DNA of 64,000 bases, from contig VTFK01000152.1 in assembly GCA_009617715.1 (NCBI GenBank), positions 1,736,001 through 1,800,000 on the forward strand, written 5' to 3'. Numbering within the stretch: position 1 is the first letter of the stretch; every line of letters begins with the position of its first letter. This document shows positions 13,383 to 25,020 of this stretch, in pieces. A program made the position numbers and the translations under genes. Under the pieces are notes generated by a model. The model saw only the letters and a list, made by a program, of their open reading frames with translations, made no database searches and was not told the DNA's origin. This DNA comes from Plectrocnemia conspersa (lineage: Eukaryota; Arthropoda; Insecta; Trichoptera; Polycentropodidae).

Positions 13383-13859
13383 TTCATTCATAAAAACTGT
13401 TATTTTATTTTTGTATGGAATATTTATATAATATAACTACATAACTAAAATTATGTTAAGACTATTACTATCACTATAAGTTTGATTCATAAAACGAAAC
13501 AAACTTACACTTAGGATATACATATTTTTTCTGAAGGATTCAACGAAGTTTAGATAGGCTTTTGAAAGCTTCGTTTTATTCTCCTAAAGTAAGCCGTTTC
13601 AAAGACGTGACGCTTTTCCTATGCCTCTAAAAGGGGGCGTAAGGAGTTGGTGATATTTTCCATAAACAGCGACAAGTGCTTTAGCAGTAGAGAAAACATA
13701 AAATCCGCGAAACAACTTTTATTATTTTTATTATTTTCAAAACATATTTAATTTATTTTTAACGCAACATTAGATCAATTGAACAAACCAACTGACACGT
13801 TCATAACGAAGGTATCAATTTTAATTACTTTCGACTGATCCCAAATCGCATCAAATGAT

Positions 13860-14431
13860 TAACAACCATCGAATCGGAAACTCGCTTCGATTATACAATG
13901 TATGTTTTCCGTACGCCATATTTTATATTAGCTACCGGTTAATTAAATGACGGCAGCGGAAAAAGAGAACAATTTTTAACTACTCCGCTGCGAGTGATAT
14001 AATTTTTGCCGCTTTGTCAATTTGCCAATTCGTTTGTGGCTCGTAAAGGGACGGCTGTAAATTAATTACGACGACAATTGGTCAGCGCGCGCGTGTTTAT
14101 TGACTTTCATTCGATGCGTGCCGTAATTTATAGCGTGGTTTAATAAAAACGCGAAATTGGTCTAGGCGCAATAAAGTATGCGTCCCTTGTCGGCACGTAA
14201 CGTGATCAAAGGGGGGTGAACACTATCGCTGGCGCGACGTATAACGCAAGGATTATCTACCTTTGGAGTGAAACGCTTACAGCACAATACAAACATGAAT
14301 GATAATTTACTACTACGTGCTATAGTGCTTATCAAAGTCTATGCGAATAATTGAAATTTTAGCATTGCATACGATTTAGATATTACTATTGTTTATATTT
14401 GCTACACCTGCACGTGACAAGTGCAGGTGTA
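13860..14431. promoter_or_regulatory. Complex island with clustered developmental motifs
   Basis: Seen here: AACAATT (Sox-type) at 13968-13974; GTGTTTATTGACT (forkhead-like) at 14093-14105; ATCAAAGG (TCF-like) at 14205-14212; and ACGTG at 14200-14204, 14315-14319 and 14412-14416. The block ends in the E-box hairpin at 14403-14431. Fly slit midline transcription is known to use Single-minded/Tango sites (ACGTG) with Sox and POU factors, which makes the block a reasonable enhancer candidate. Such short motifs are expected by chance at some rate. Confidence 0.4.
14403..14431. repeat. Inverted repeat with paired E-boxes
   Basis: Arms TACACCTGCAC (14403-14413) and GTGCAGGTGTA (14421-14431) are perfect 11-bp complements around a 7-nt spacer. 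They place CACCTG and CAGGTG E-boxes symmetrically, with CACGTG spanning the first arm and the spacer. Confidence 0.85.
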
Positions 14432-14744
14432 TCAAATTTAATTGTTACTAAAAATCAATCCCATTTTTTTTATTATCCCCTAAATGCAAGATTTATGCGT
14501 ATCGTAAATCGTTCGGGGGTCATGTAATTAAAAATGTGTGCTACTCCTTTTTAATGTTTTTCTAAAACACTATCCATTGTAATTATGTAATGTATTCTCG
14601 TGAATTTCATGAGAAAAATTCTATATCTAGAATTATCATTTTCATAGCGCCTTTTTTATTGAAATGTTGTACTACTCAGCATTATTTTATACCGCTGCAT
14701 AAAAGTGTGGGTCTTGCGTGGGTATGCTTTCTTGATCGGAAGTA

Positions 14745-14855
14745 TGTATTGTAATACCAGTAGTAACGATACGAGTAATAACGGTATTTATACAAAAAAT
14801 ACTTTCAGTAATACCGGTATTACAAAATAAAATACCGGTAGTACCAAAATTTTTT
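14745..14855. repeat. ACCGGTATT-rich dispersed repeat
   Basis: Several direct and inverted copies of (A/T)ATACCGGTATT and looser variants in about 110 bp. Related patches lie at 18345-18425 and 45405-45485. Clustered short motifs of this kind often mark transposon ends; the family is not identified. Confidence 0.6.
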
Positions 14856-14941
14856 TTTTTGAAATCCGTACATTTTATTTGTTTAAAATAAATAACTCCA
14901 TGGCTTATAACTACGAAAACGGTGCACAATTGTTTGAAAAC

Positions 14942-16130
14942 AAAAGCGTAGAATTAAATGATACCCATTGTAAGGGATTAATTTAAGTAGTATTAGCGCG
15001 ACATGATATCAAAGTGGAACAATATTATCCCTTTTAGCCTCCGAATGCCAAAATAATGGCCCACCCTACCTATGTAAAAAAATCTCACCGGCTGATATTT
15101 CGGATTTTTTAACATGGTCGATATTTTTGTATTTATTTTTGTATTTATATGTATTACTTTATCTCGGGCAAGTCAAACGATACTTAGAAGTCATGTAACA
15201 GAGAATGCCGCGTCGCCGCTGCCTATCGTCCTCTTTTTATGATAGGGATGGCTGACGAAGTGAAAACAAAACCAGACATTGCTTACGCGAAATTCTTTCT
15301 ACTATTTCTTCATTTGTGTCTATTTATGGAATATGTTTCACTTAACATAAATGTTAAATTTTAGCAATAAGTAAGTCTCAATAATTATATTTAAATAAAA
15401 AATTTGCTCAAAATGCAAAAAAATAAGTTGTGTTTGGAAAATAATGCAATGTTATTTTTTCATGTTACCGTCTAATGATAGGTTGTACTAGACGATATAA
15501 TTAAAATGTATTAAGGGATGGCTTTTAATTTATAAAAAGATGTCCATATTGCTTTAAACCAAAAGCGTAGAATAAAATGATGATTAATGTCGGAGATTTT
15601 ATTGAGGTAGGATAATATTATCCCATTTACTCCAAGAGGGTCAAAATCGGTCCACCCTACCTATGCTAAGAATCTCACTGGTCGATATTACGGCACAACT
15701 TTTAAAAATTTAATATTTTATTATATTTGCAAATGCGGAAGTTGTTAACATAAAATGAATACTTTTGCTTTTTCTTAGGCAAATATAACGGCAACTATTA
15801 GAGAATGACCGCGCCTCTATTTTTTTATAATAAGGATGGCTGGAGAAGTGAAAACAAAAGCAAGTATTGCATACACGATATTCTTTCTAGTATTTCTACA
15901 TTTTTATTTTCATTCAGGCATATTTGTACCCAAATAGTCCATAGAATATATGCTTTATTGCTGCTAAATATTAGCAAAAAGTTAGTCTCAATACTTATAT
16001 TGAAATAAAAAATGCGCGAAATGTAAACTTTTTAATTGGAAAATAATGCAACTTTTTTTTTCTGTTACCAACTAAATATAAGTTGCACTAAACGATATAA
16101 TTAAAATGTATCGACGGGTGTTTTTTAAAT
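14942..16130 (+). repeat. Two-copy tandem repeat, unit ~0.6 kb
   Basis: Copy A (about 14942-15540) and copy B (about 15561-16130) share ordered blocks: AAAAGCGTAGAAT, CCACCCTACCTATG, AATCTCAC.GG, GGATGGCTG..GAAGTGAAAACAAAA, GTCTCAATA.TTATATT, GGAAAATAATGCAA and CGATATAATTAAAATGTAT. Offsets between copies run from 619 to 600 bp, so indels have accumulated. No protein is encoded across both copies. Confidence 0.85.
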
Positions 16131-16221
16131 TTAACTTGATTTTATATTTATTTAAGTGAATAAATATGAAAAATGTATTTTTATTGTTATAACAACTAAA
16201 TATTATTGCTTTTTATTACCA

Positions 16222-16264
16222 CACGCAAGCGAGCGAAAGGAAATGTATCTCACTGTACGCAGCT
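16222..16264 (-). mobile_element. GCGCGTACGG MITE, terminal fragment
   Basis: Matches the right arm of the element at 21649-21779 (GAGCGAAAGG.AATGTATCTCAC.GTACGC), truncated at its outer tip. Confidence 0.7.
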
Positions 16265-17150
16265 GCTCCTCAGGTTCTTTTGAATAAACATAACTGACAA
16301 AATCAAGCCATTATTTAAGTTGCTCGTATTTCGAAACACTCGTAAATTAATTTACTTATAATCCAAAAATACTCTGTATATATATACATATATATAAATG
16401 AACTAACCCATAATTTTGCCATAAGACAACGTTAAATTTATAATTCCCCATGTCTTGATTTGTTTTATTTGACAATCTAATGACGTTAAACAGCCCTTAA
16501 ATAGTGGCCTAAGGAAATAAAATATTACTCCACGCAAATTAAATAATAAAATATTATTTTTCTTTGCATATTTAAATATTCTTGAATTTTCATTTTCCCT
16601 TCTTCTAAAAAATAATATTGTTACATTCTTTTTTATAAGAAGGTTCGTAATAAAAATTCAACTGAAGGATTCGTGATAATCAATTAGTCTGTCCCTTTTT
16701 TACGTAGAATAAACACGCTTTTTTAATAAAATATATTTATTACAATGAACATTTTTTCCAGTTGCTATTTCAAAGAAAATTGTAGCATTATGGCTTAACT
16801 TTATATTTTGTTTCTTCTTCAATGGCTCAAGTACAAATAAATTAAAAATGATTTATATTTTATATTTATTATGAATTGACCACATTTTTTGATACGTTCA
16901 AGTGAAAATTTTTGCATAGATTTTTTATTGATATGTATCTGAATTTAGTTGAATTTAATATATTAATAAATATGGCAGAACTATTTTTATGTGTAATAGT
17001 TTTATATTAATATTTAAAAAATATTATTGATATATGTTATTTTTTTATTTTTTTATCAGATTTTACTAATGCGTCATAGTGGCCATTATTTGCTTAAACA
17101 GTAAAAAAAACAATTATGGCGCACACTTAAAATAGATTAGCATTATTCCT
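16265..17150. other. AT-rich intron, nothing recognised
   Basis: Simple A/T-dominated sequence without frames, repeats or motifs worth listing. Confidence 0.5.
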
Positions 17151-17470
17151 TTGAAATGATGGCTCGTACAAAATGAGCGTTCTCGTGCGCTGACAGGAAT
17201 AAGGGACGCGATCGCGACTCTCTATAGCAATTTAAAACTTGCAACCGAAAGTCATCGAACATTTACACCACCCTTTAGTAATTTTAAAAAATGTTTCATT
17301 GAATAGACGCAGAATTAAAGAATGGAATGAATTGTATCCCAACGCTCCTAGCAAAAAGTCTAAGAACGTTGGAATACAAAATATGTTTGTTCGATACCAA
17401 AAAGGCATAATATTTTTTTTTGAAACAAGTAATGAAAAAATCATTAGTAAAATGCCACATTAAAACATTT
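17150..17470 (+). other. Small complex patch with an unassigned open frame
   Basis: A G+C-richer patch at 17150-17225 is followed by a 74-codon + frame (17239-17463) containing NRRRIKEWNELYP and KKSKNVGIQNMF. The composition is more protein-like than neighbouring frames, but I recognise no family and see no splice sites or second exon. It may be a transposon scrap or chance. Confidence 0.25.
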
Positions 17471-19860
17471 ATATTAACACATACGCAAAAAGCGATTATG
17501 TCACTTTTATATAAATACTTGAAAATATAGTGTAACTAGTAAAAACTTAATTTATACATAAAACTGAATAAGAACACTGGAAACTGACCGAAACAAATAC
17601 ATGCTCATTTTATATTTGCATGATAACGAATAATGGAATGTTGTCACGTTTGTGTAATTAGTAATTTTTGAGTTAATATTCGTAAAGCAAAGTCAAAGTG
17701 ACAAAAAAAGTAGTAAAACAAAATGCAAACAATATGCCAAATAAATAAATATTGCCTCATAATATCTGCCTTTTTACCGATTAACGGTATTGTGTAATAT
17801 TAGTCAATTTTTTTATAGTAAAATTGACTTAATATTACTAGCAGTATTTCAGTAATAATAATGTAACATATTTTCTACTTAATACGAACATATTTCAAGC
17901 TTTGCCATTGTTACCAAATTAAAAGCATCACATTTAACTCTTTTAAAAAGTGTTAAATTATAATTTGTAATAAATTAGTGTATTCCATAAATATCGTTTG
18001 CCGGCACACCAAATATTAAAAACAAAAATAAAGGCGCCTTAATAAAATCCTAAAATGACTAAAAGCAAAAAAATATTAATACTTATTTAATATTAAAAAA
18101 TAATAATTTTATTGTATTTTGTATATTTTTCTGTGTTTTCAATACTTTATATATATGTAAATTAAATAATTATTAATATGTAAAGCTAAGTTTAAATTTA
18201 TATTTTTATTTTCTATTTATATCATTATTAAAGCTTGGATTGCATATTCTTTTATGTTTCTACTGCTGCTAAAACTACCACACAATGAACTAAGGATTAA
18301 ATAAATAATTAGTTCTGATTCCTAATCATTATATTAAAAATCGTACACCGATATTACGATATTGAACTGTAAAAAAATCTAAATTCCGGTATTAATTATT
18401 TACGTTTCGCCGGTATTACGTAAAAAAAACAAACAGAAACCTCATATTTAAAAGCAATTTCGTAATACTTTTCAACAAAAATCTTTTAATTGGATTTATT
18501 AATATTAAGTATAAAACTCACAAGAATATTTACAAATTCATTTCAATAACAATTTAAGCATTTCTTGACCCTTTTAAAAAGTAAATGTCGTAAAAAGTTT
18601 TGATTCAGATTGACGGTCCTTTTCTTATTTTGGACACATTATATTGCCATTTTGCTTGTCTAGACATTTTCTATTATGTGTATTATGTGTATTATCAATC
18701 TGCGAGCTTCAAAAAAATATATTTTATTCTGTAAATTTAATAATAGTTTATAAAACTTGGCGTGAGAGTAAAAGTAATGAAGTATGAAATATTGGAATGT
18801 ATTTGCTAGAGATAATTTATTTCATGTAAAATATTTTTTCGATTTCAGCGTTATTATCAATTTCAGCGGAAACATTATAAATTCATATAAACTATACATG
18901 CAGCAAATAATTACTAAAATTTTTAAATATCATATAAATAGCCAAATAGATTGTTATGTCTCAGACTATCGACCTGAAAGACCTCGGCTCAAATTCCAAA
19001 TGGAACTTAGTGTTTTTAAATTTCTATCGTGTCTGTAAGATCTGAATTAGTGATTGTTATGTAATTTAAAATTAAGATCGATCATAACAGATTAGATTTA
19101 CCTATTTTTCTAATTTAGATTCTCGGCAAAACGACTGTTTTAATTATTTTTTATAGCACAAGTATAAAAATTGTTTTATTCTAAGATTTTTTAAATTTAA
19201 TTCGTTAAATTTAATTCGAATATCTTATGAATTTTCGATCAATTTTTAGAATATTCATATAATTAAAAATCGGGCGAATAATTCGAATATTCTATTGAAA
19301 ATCCTTGTTCGAATGTTCGCATGCTCATATAGTCAAGGCAAAGCATATACAACAATTTATCAATAACTATCACTACAACGAATTTATTTTTAATTAATTA
19401 TGAATTAATTTTAGATAAATATTTTTAATATATTTTTAAGCTTTACTCAAACTCATAATTTATTTATTATAAATAATTTTATTCATTTTGTTAATAGAAA
19501 AATCTTTCATTGTACGTATTTCAGTAGCACGTAATCAGCACGTCGTTGTTCAGTTTCAACAGCGATTTCATTGGCAGGTATTGCAGTAGTTTGTAATAAT
19601 ATTTTATAAATCAAAGTTTAAAGTTGGAATTAGCACAAATGTTACGTCGCTACTGTTTACAGTTTGGGAGGAGTTCTATGACAAACTATTATATATATTT
19701 TTTGGTACATGTACATACAGTATAAATATCTATTGAAGACACTTATCCCGTTCAAATAAATAATTAGACAATAGTTTTGGTTAGTATAGGTAATATTAGC
19801 AATTGAACTCCTACCATCCAAGGGTGCAAAAATGATATTTATCTCAATCACATAATATTT
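17470..19860. other. AT-rich intron with an ACCGGTATT patch
   Basis: Mostly simple sequence. An ACCGGTATT-like repeat lies at 18345-18425, and a stretch at 19195-19325 repeats ATTCGAATATTC-like words. No gene is supported. Confidence 0.45.
18345..18425. repeat. ACCGGTATT-like dispersed repeat, weak copy
   Basis: Shows ATATTACGATATTG, TTCCGGTATTAA and CGCCGGTATTACG, related to the patches at 14745 and 45405. Confidence 0.45.
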
Positions 19861-20345
19861 CCCCGCCGGTACTCGCATAAACAAACACTCGCGTCGAAAA
19901 TTGTAATCTATTTTCGATACATCTCCAGCGCTTTTCCGCGTTTTCTTTTCATTTTTCCTCCGAGCCGGCGGCGAAGATGACTCCATTAATTTTTAAAGAC
20001 TCGTTTCGGGTGCTCGTACCCTTCGAAGGGGCTGGGGGCGGCGCTCTCCCCCATTTGTCAATATGTATACACGACGCCGGTAATAAAGGGCCGTCCCCGG
20101 ACGACGCTCGGCGTCTTTTCGGGGACGGAACACACCCGGAGAGTCCCCGGACGGAGAATAATACGCCATTTGGCCTGCGGATAACACGGAAAAGAGTCGG
20201 TAATTCGACCTACTACTACCCGCAAAGGGATGGAAGGATCATCTCGGTTTGGAGACCCACAATTTTGATTTATTTCACCAGTGGTGGCAGTAGATGCGCA
20301 ATATTTCTGAAGCGATGACAAGAAGCGTATATTGAAATCGATTAG
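19860..20345. promoter_or_regulatory. Strongly G+C-rich island
   Basis: One of the richest blocks in the window, with paired CGTCCCCGGACGACG and TCCCCGGACGGAG words near 20090-20155. The + frame from 19977 (113 codons) and - frames are open because of composition, and none resembles a protein. Candidate conserved noncoding or promoter-like block. Confidence 0.35.
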
Positions 20346-20459
20346 AAGGGCGGTCGGAATCAGCTGAGTGCTGTCCGTATAATTTACAAGTGCTATAAAC
20401 TGTACCTTTATAAACATGAATAAGTTATTTAAGCACAATATAAGTGTGTATGTTTAAAT

Positions 20460-20640
20460 CAGTGGCGTGGAATAACTTTTAAAACAGAGGATTAGGTATG
20501 GAAAAAAATCGCACTGCAACGGCGCCGACACGATTTTATTGCTTTTGACGTGAATTTTTGCCTTCTGAGAAGTGATAATTATTTTTGCGCTCTGCTATTG
20601 ACCAAAATTCGGTTTGAATATACTTTGATCAGCCCTCCTT
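20460..20640 (+). repeat. hAT-like tip plus GAGAAGTGATAATT repeat
   Basis: CAGTGGCGTGGAA at 20460 resembles the hAT tips at 31231 and 31216. The following block (ACACGATTTTATTGCTTTTGACGTG and CTTCTGAGAAGTGATAATT) recurs in the 61.1-61.4 kb cluster. Probably one end of a non-autonomous transposon; the other end was not found. Confidence 0.55.
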
Positions 20641-20814
20641 TATTAGAAGTCCATAGTAATATCGATAAGGATAGCTATCATATTTTTAAAACATAGTGTA
20701 ATATCGAAATGCAGACAAAGTGTGGAGCAATATGTAAGATGTGATGACTGTTTATAATTATTCTTCCGCTTATATTCCCCTGAGAGATGAGTTGACTTAG
20801 TTTGTATTTTAGGC

Positions 20815-21220
20815 TTGACCTAATGAAAGTTTTAAAACTATACTTAGTTTTAGAACTTTCATTAGGTTAGGTTTGGGTTTCAACAGCAAATGGACGTTTC
20901 GCAACCGTCAAATTGAGCTTCATAGACATTTTAGAGCAGCATATTAGCGCCTTTCAGTTAAATTATATTTTTTCTAGTAAAAATATATATCTACTAGTGA
21001 AAATGTATTTGTACATCACTAGTAAAAATATAACTTCACTGAAAAATACACATTTTCTGTAACATTTATACATCGGATGTAAATATTACTACTTATAGAA
21101 TAGTTGTACTAGCACCTGCCAAATAATTTATAATTTCACTAGTTTAAATATATGTTTACTGGTGAAGATGTATTCCGATATGATTTTACTAAAATGACAT
21201 ATTTTAAAAAATATTTTTGC
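20815..21220 (+). repeat. CACTAGTGAAAAT foldback family, locus A
   Basis: Starts with a 22-bp inverted repeat (20819-20840 with 20845-20866, one mismatch). It runs through GGTTAGGTTTGGGTTT, then TTTTAGAGCAGCATAT, then several variants of CTAGTGAAAATGTATT and a partial second arm at 21104-21220. Non-coding. Confidence 0.75.
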
Positions 21221-21648
21221 TGAAAAAGCTGAAATGACGTCCTTGTTGAATGGCAATTCTAGATTTTCTAAAGATTTTCAATTTGTATATTAAAGATTAT
21301 GGCGTATTTTGGCTTTATGAAAAATGCTGATACGCAAAAACCAATGCTATATTTTGATTTACATGAAGTAGCCATTTTAATGAATTATAATAATCTGTCT
21401 TGAAGTGGCGAGTATATATTTTTTATTTTCCTGCTAACAAAATTATCCGGAGAATGCCTACATTTCTTGATAACGTCTTGTTTGTCTTCAAAACTTAAAC
21501 TTCCGAATAAATTGTCGAGCAATCAATCGAGAATGCAACATTCCAAGGACTCGTTATTTGTTTCTGCGCGCTCCGCTATGATTTGTTTTGAAGGAATTAT
21601 TGCGTCGTCCCCCCCTATATTTATATTCGAGAAGTTCTGTGTAAATAC
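21221..21648. other. Intron, no recognised feature
   Basis: AT-rich with a slightly richer end (21460-21645) next to the MITE. Short frames only. Confidence 0.4.
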
Positions 21649-21779
21649 CAGGCGCGTACGGTAAGATACATTCCCTTTCGCTCTCTCGCGTGTTAAGTGA
21701 CGAGAGTGAGTGAGAGATGCATTACATGCGTTCCGCACGCTTACGAGCGAAAGGCAATGTATCTCACCGTACGCGCCTG
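21649..21779. mobile_element. Short palindromic MITE, complete copy
   Basis: 131 bp beginning CAGGCGCGTACGGTAAGATA and ending in its near-perfect complement (TATCTCACCGTACGCGCCTG). The arms of about 35 bp differ at two positions. Partial copies lie at 45223-45292 (left half) and 16222-16264 (right arm). No clear target duplication was seen, so the superfamily is open. Confidence 0.85.
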
Positions 21780-22310
21780 TTTAACAAAAAAATATTTCAT
21801 ATTTTTATTTGAAAGACATAGATCAAAATATTCTTACTAAAATTCCGTAAATGCTTGAAGTGACGAGTAAATTAAAAAATGTTTTGTCTTCGACTTCGCT
21901 TTGTAATTAATTGTAATTGTTATTGTTGATTTTTTAAATATTAATTAAAAAAAATAAGGAACTAGCCTTGTCCATCTACTCTTAGAAGGCACACTACTAG
22001 TTTATATGCACATGTTAAAAAGGGGCGTGTATAAAAAAGCAGCTACTCTTTATATGTATGTACAATACAATACAATATAAACACGGTGGTTTGAAGTCAT
22101 AAATGAAGGTGAAAAATGGATAATTTACTTTACCACAAATATAATTATAATATTGTATAATTATCATAAAAAATATTGTTTTAACATATTGTTTGCTGTT
22201 GAAGGCAGAAAACATTAAAATTAAAATTAATACTATAACTAAAAATAACATTTTCACTTCTTAGTCAATTTACATAATAATATAAATGCAATCGAATTAC
22301 TCTTTTGAAA
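21780..22310. other. AT-rich intron, nothing recognised
   Basis: Simple sequence; an 80-codon hydrophobic frame on the - strand (22015-22257) is explained by A/T composition. Confidence 0.4.
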
Positions 22311-22910
22311 CGGGATACGTACAACTCGTTCGAAATTCATAAAAATGATATATCACCACGCATGATTCAACACCCCCCCATTCATCCCCTAGCGACAGTT
22401 TCAAATTGTCAAATGCGTCAACTACTATTAAAATTGACGTTATTCACTCGCATACGTAAATAACGTTACGACGGGGCCTAATCTTATATGCATATATTAA
22501 TGTTTTTCCATATAAGTGAGTAGGTGTTACAATATTTGATATCTACGCTCACATTCATAATACAAAATACGATGTACAACGCTGTCATCTTTCGTGTCTT
22601 AGAAATTCGCGTAAAGTGCTTTTCGCCACTGTTTAATTTCTGCCGTTACGTGTAAATTGGGTTAAGAGCGTAATTTTATTACGGCATTAAATATAATTAT
22701 ATCCATATCGCGGTGTACGACCATACGTATATTACGTGGATGAATTTACTTGTGTAGATGTATCACGTGTAATGCTTTTTAAATTGCGTAACGTTCGTGC
22801 TTTCGACGTACGCGACATTAGTTATTAATTGCAAGTGTCGTCTATGTTTCCCGATGAGCTTTATATAATTGCTTATGGATGTGAATCGATGACATGTGTA
22901 ATGTGTTTCT
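22310..22910. promoter_or_regulatory. Complex island with paired ACGTG sites
   Basis: Moderately complex block with ACGTG at 22734-22738 and 22765-22769, 31 bp apart, and many TACG/CGTA words. Candidate enhancer by composition and motif only. Confidence 0.3.
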
Positions 22911-23695
22911 GTATCGATATATGGATATTGAATCTAAATTGTTTTTTCAATATTTTGATGTCATATATTCTAACTATGGTATTATTATAACAGTAAATAT
23001 ATTTAAAATTTACTTTATAAAATAACATATATTTTTATCGTTACAAATACGCTTTTTTTTAATAAATGACGATAAATTACTTGTTCAGTTCATGTTTAAT
23101 TTTAAGAAGATGCGATTTTAAGAATTAAATGAATCAATGTCGGTCGTCGTGCTTTGTACATTTTGCTATATTATTATTAAAAAGAAATTAAAAAATCCTC
23201 CTGCAACGGCCGTAAATTTCAATTACACTTTTTGGAACTGAGTGGTTAATTTAACTTCGATGCTATAATAACCAGATTCGTGAATAACGCTTATAAAATT
23301 CATCGAGAATTTTTTTAAGTTTGCTAAATTTATTTATAATTTTGTATAAATAATTGCCTTTTTTACTTTATTTATATTGTAGACCTCCATATACTTAGTA
23401 CACCCTATATAATAAAATACAATATCAGTTTATAAATTTGTAGGCTTTCATAATAAATAATTACTTATATTATATTATTTGCATAGTAGATCTATATTTA
23501 ATATACACTATATATCATAATTATTATTTTCACACGTATTTTTTTATAAAATATAATATTATACATATGTTTTTAAACCAGTTATAAAATATTTTTACCC
23601 AATCATCAGTTTGACTATAGTTGGCAAAATATATCAATAAAGGTATTAAAAATATTGCTCAGCTTTGTTCTTAAATATAACAAAGTGTAGCACGA
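22911..23695. other. AT-rich intron with one short dispersed repeat
   Basis: A segment at 23131-23180 (GAATCAATGTCGGTCGTCGT) is repeated with few changes at 54807-54855. Nothing else was recognised. Confidence 0.45.
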
Positions 23696-23699
23696 TATT

Positions 23700-23878
23700 T
23701 TGTGACTGCTTACACACAGTATCTTCTTAATGATCCAGTCCTATCTGAAAATGCCCACTTCCAAATTAAAATCGGAGAAATAAACACAATAATGTACCAA
23801 ATTTATTTCGGGTGTGCCTCAGAGTAGCGTTCTTGGACCGATACTGTATTTGTTATACATGATAGATTTTCCTCAGAC
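23700..23878 (+). pseudogene. Fossil of a LINE reverse transcriptase
   Basis: A degraded + strand fragment containing FQIKIGEIN in one frame, then ISGVPQSSVLGPILYLLY followed by MIDFPQ in another. This is the GVPQGS.LGP.LY.LY..D.P block of jockey/I-type reverse transcriptases. It differs from the copy at 7-11 kb (AGVPQGSILGPFLFILY), so it is a different, older family. The catalytic YADD region is not preserved downstream. Confidence 0.8.
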
Positions 23879-23879
23879 G

Positions 23880-24300
23880 TACATTTGTTGACGAAAAGTG
23901 CTATCAACTAGCTTATAATAAAATAACATAATAGGGTAAAGATAAGACTATAATTTTACTTAATTAAACATACTATAAATTTATGTTAATTATCTAATAA
24001 AAGCCTCTAGTGAGAGACTCCTTACATTTTATTTTTATTTTTTCTTTCTTAAATTCCTGTTGCTGGAAGTAAGGAGAAATATGGATATATATGTATATAT
24101 TATAAATTATTGTCCAATTAGTATTATGTATTCTCCATTTTTAATTATTAAATAAGATACAAAAAAAATAGTAATATTCAAAAGTTAAAATAATACAAAT
24201 AGCATTACAATATTGCCTCATATTAGTTGCTGAAAAACTTATTATTTAATTAAAAAAATTAATCTTTCCTAAATTTAATATAAACTCTAATTTTTGAAAA
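23880..24300. other. AT-rich intron, nothing recognised
   Basis: Simple sequence between the LINE fossil and the next island. Confidence 0.45.
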
Positions 24301-25020
24301 TAATTTCGCAAAACTCGTTTCGCAGTCCAATCTAAACGCGCGAATTGAATTTTGGCCCCCTTTGGTCTCAACAAGTGTCGGAGATTTATGGCTATTTTTA
24401 CAAGTCGCTCTTTCGCTTAACAAGGCTCTCTGGCAATTAATCCTTTATTTTATAATTTATGGACTGCTCCTTCGATGTAATTATATTAATGAATTTTTGA
24501 CATTCGTGACTAGAACGCGATTACGTGACTCCGAGTTTATTTCGTATTAATTAATCACCCGATTCATTGGCCGAATTTGTCATCGATACTTATATTTGCC
24601 ATTGATTTCATTTCGTATAATGTATCATGAGATAAGTATTATTTATATCATATCGTTCTTTATTATGATGTTATCGTTAATTGATATTTTTTCCGAGAGG
24701 CGTCCATCAATCAAAAGCGTTGGGTGCGTGTTCGGAAAGCGCATTTTTTTCTCATCTCTCAAAAAAATAATGTAACAATATTTCATATCCTAGCCAGGAT
24801 TTTCAGGTCGTGAATCAAAATAATTGCAGTGTGCTGGAAGCGTTCCAGAACGGCGTGGTGCCCGTTGAACCCTACGCCTTCTTTAGACGTATGCGTCCCG
24901 GAACAGTTATTTTATATTGCAAAGATCCGAAAGGATATTATTAATGTTATTGTAAACGATTCGGACGGGCGTGAATCAAATTTTCAGTGGTGGCCAACTG
25001 TTTTGAATTTTACTTAATCT
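24300..25020. promoter_or_regulatory. Complex island with an open frame of unknown meaning
   Basis: Candidate conserved element. Within it, one + frame stays open from about 24771 to a stop near 24943. It reads NNCSVLEAFQNGVVPVEP and then AFFRRMRPGTVILYC, with a possible acceptor TTTCAG at 24806 and a weak donor GTATGC at 24889. The implied 82-nt exon does not match Slit or any family I know, so I do not call a gene. Confidence 0.3.

Larger units (their letters stand above)
12640..13860. other. Intron with a tRNA-like patch and one dispersed motif
   Basis: AT-rich apart from the tRNA-like segment at 13022-13085, the repeated motif at 13337-13354 and a moderately complex run at 13540-13690. 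No gene seen. Confidence 0.4.

Noticed and set aside
19977..20318. 113-codon + strand reading frame as a gene
   Set aside because: It sits in a G+C-rich island where stops are rare. Frames on both strands are open and no domain or splice context is visible.
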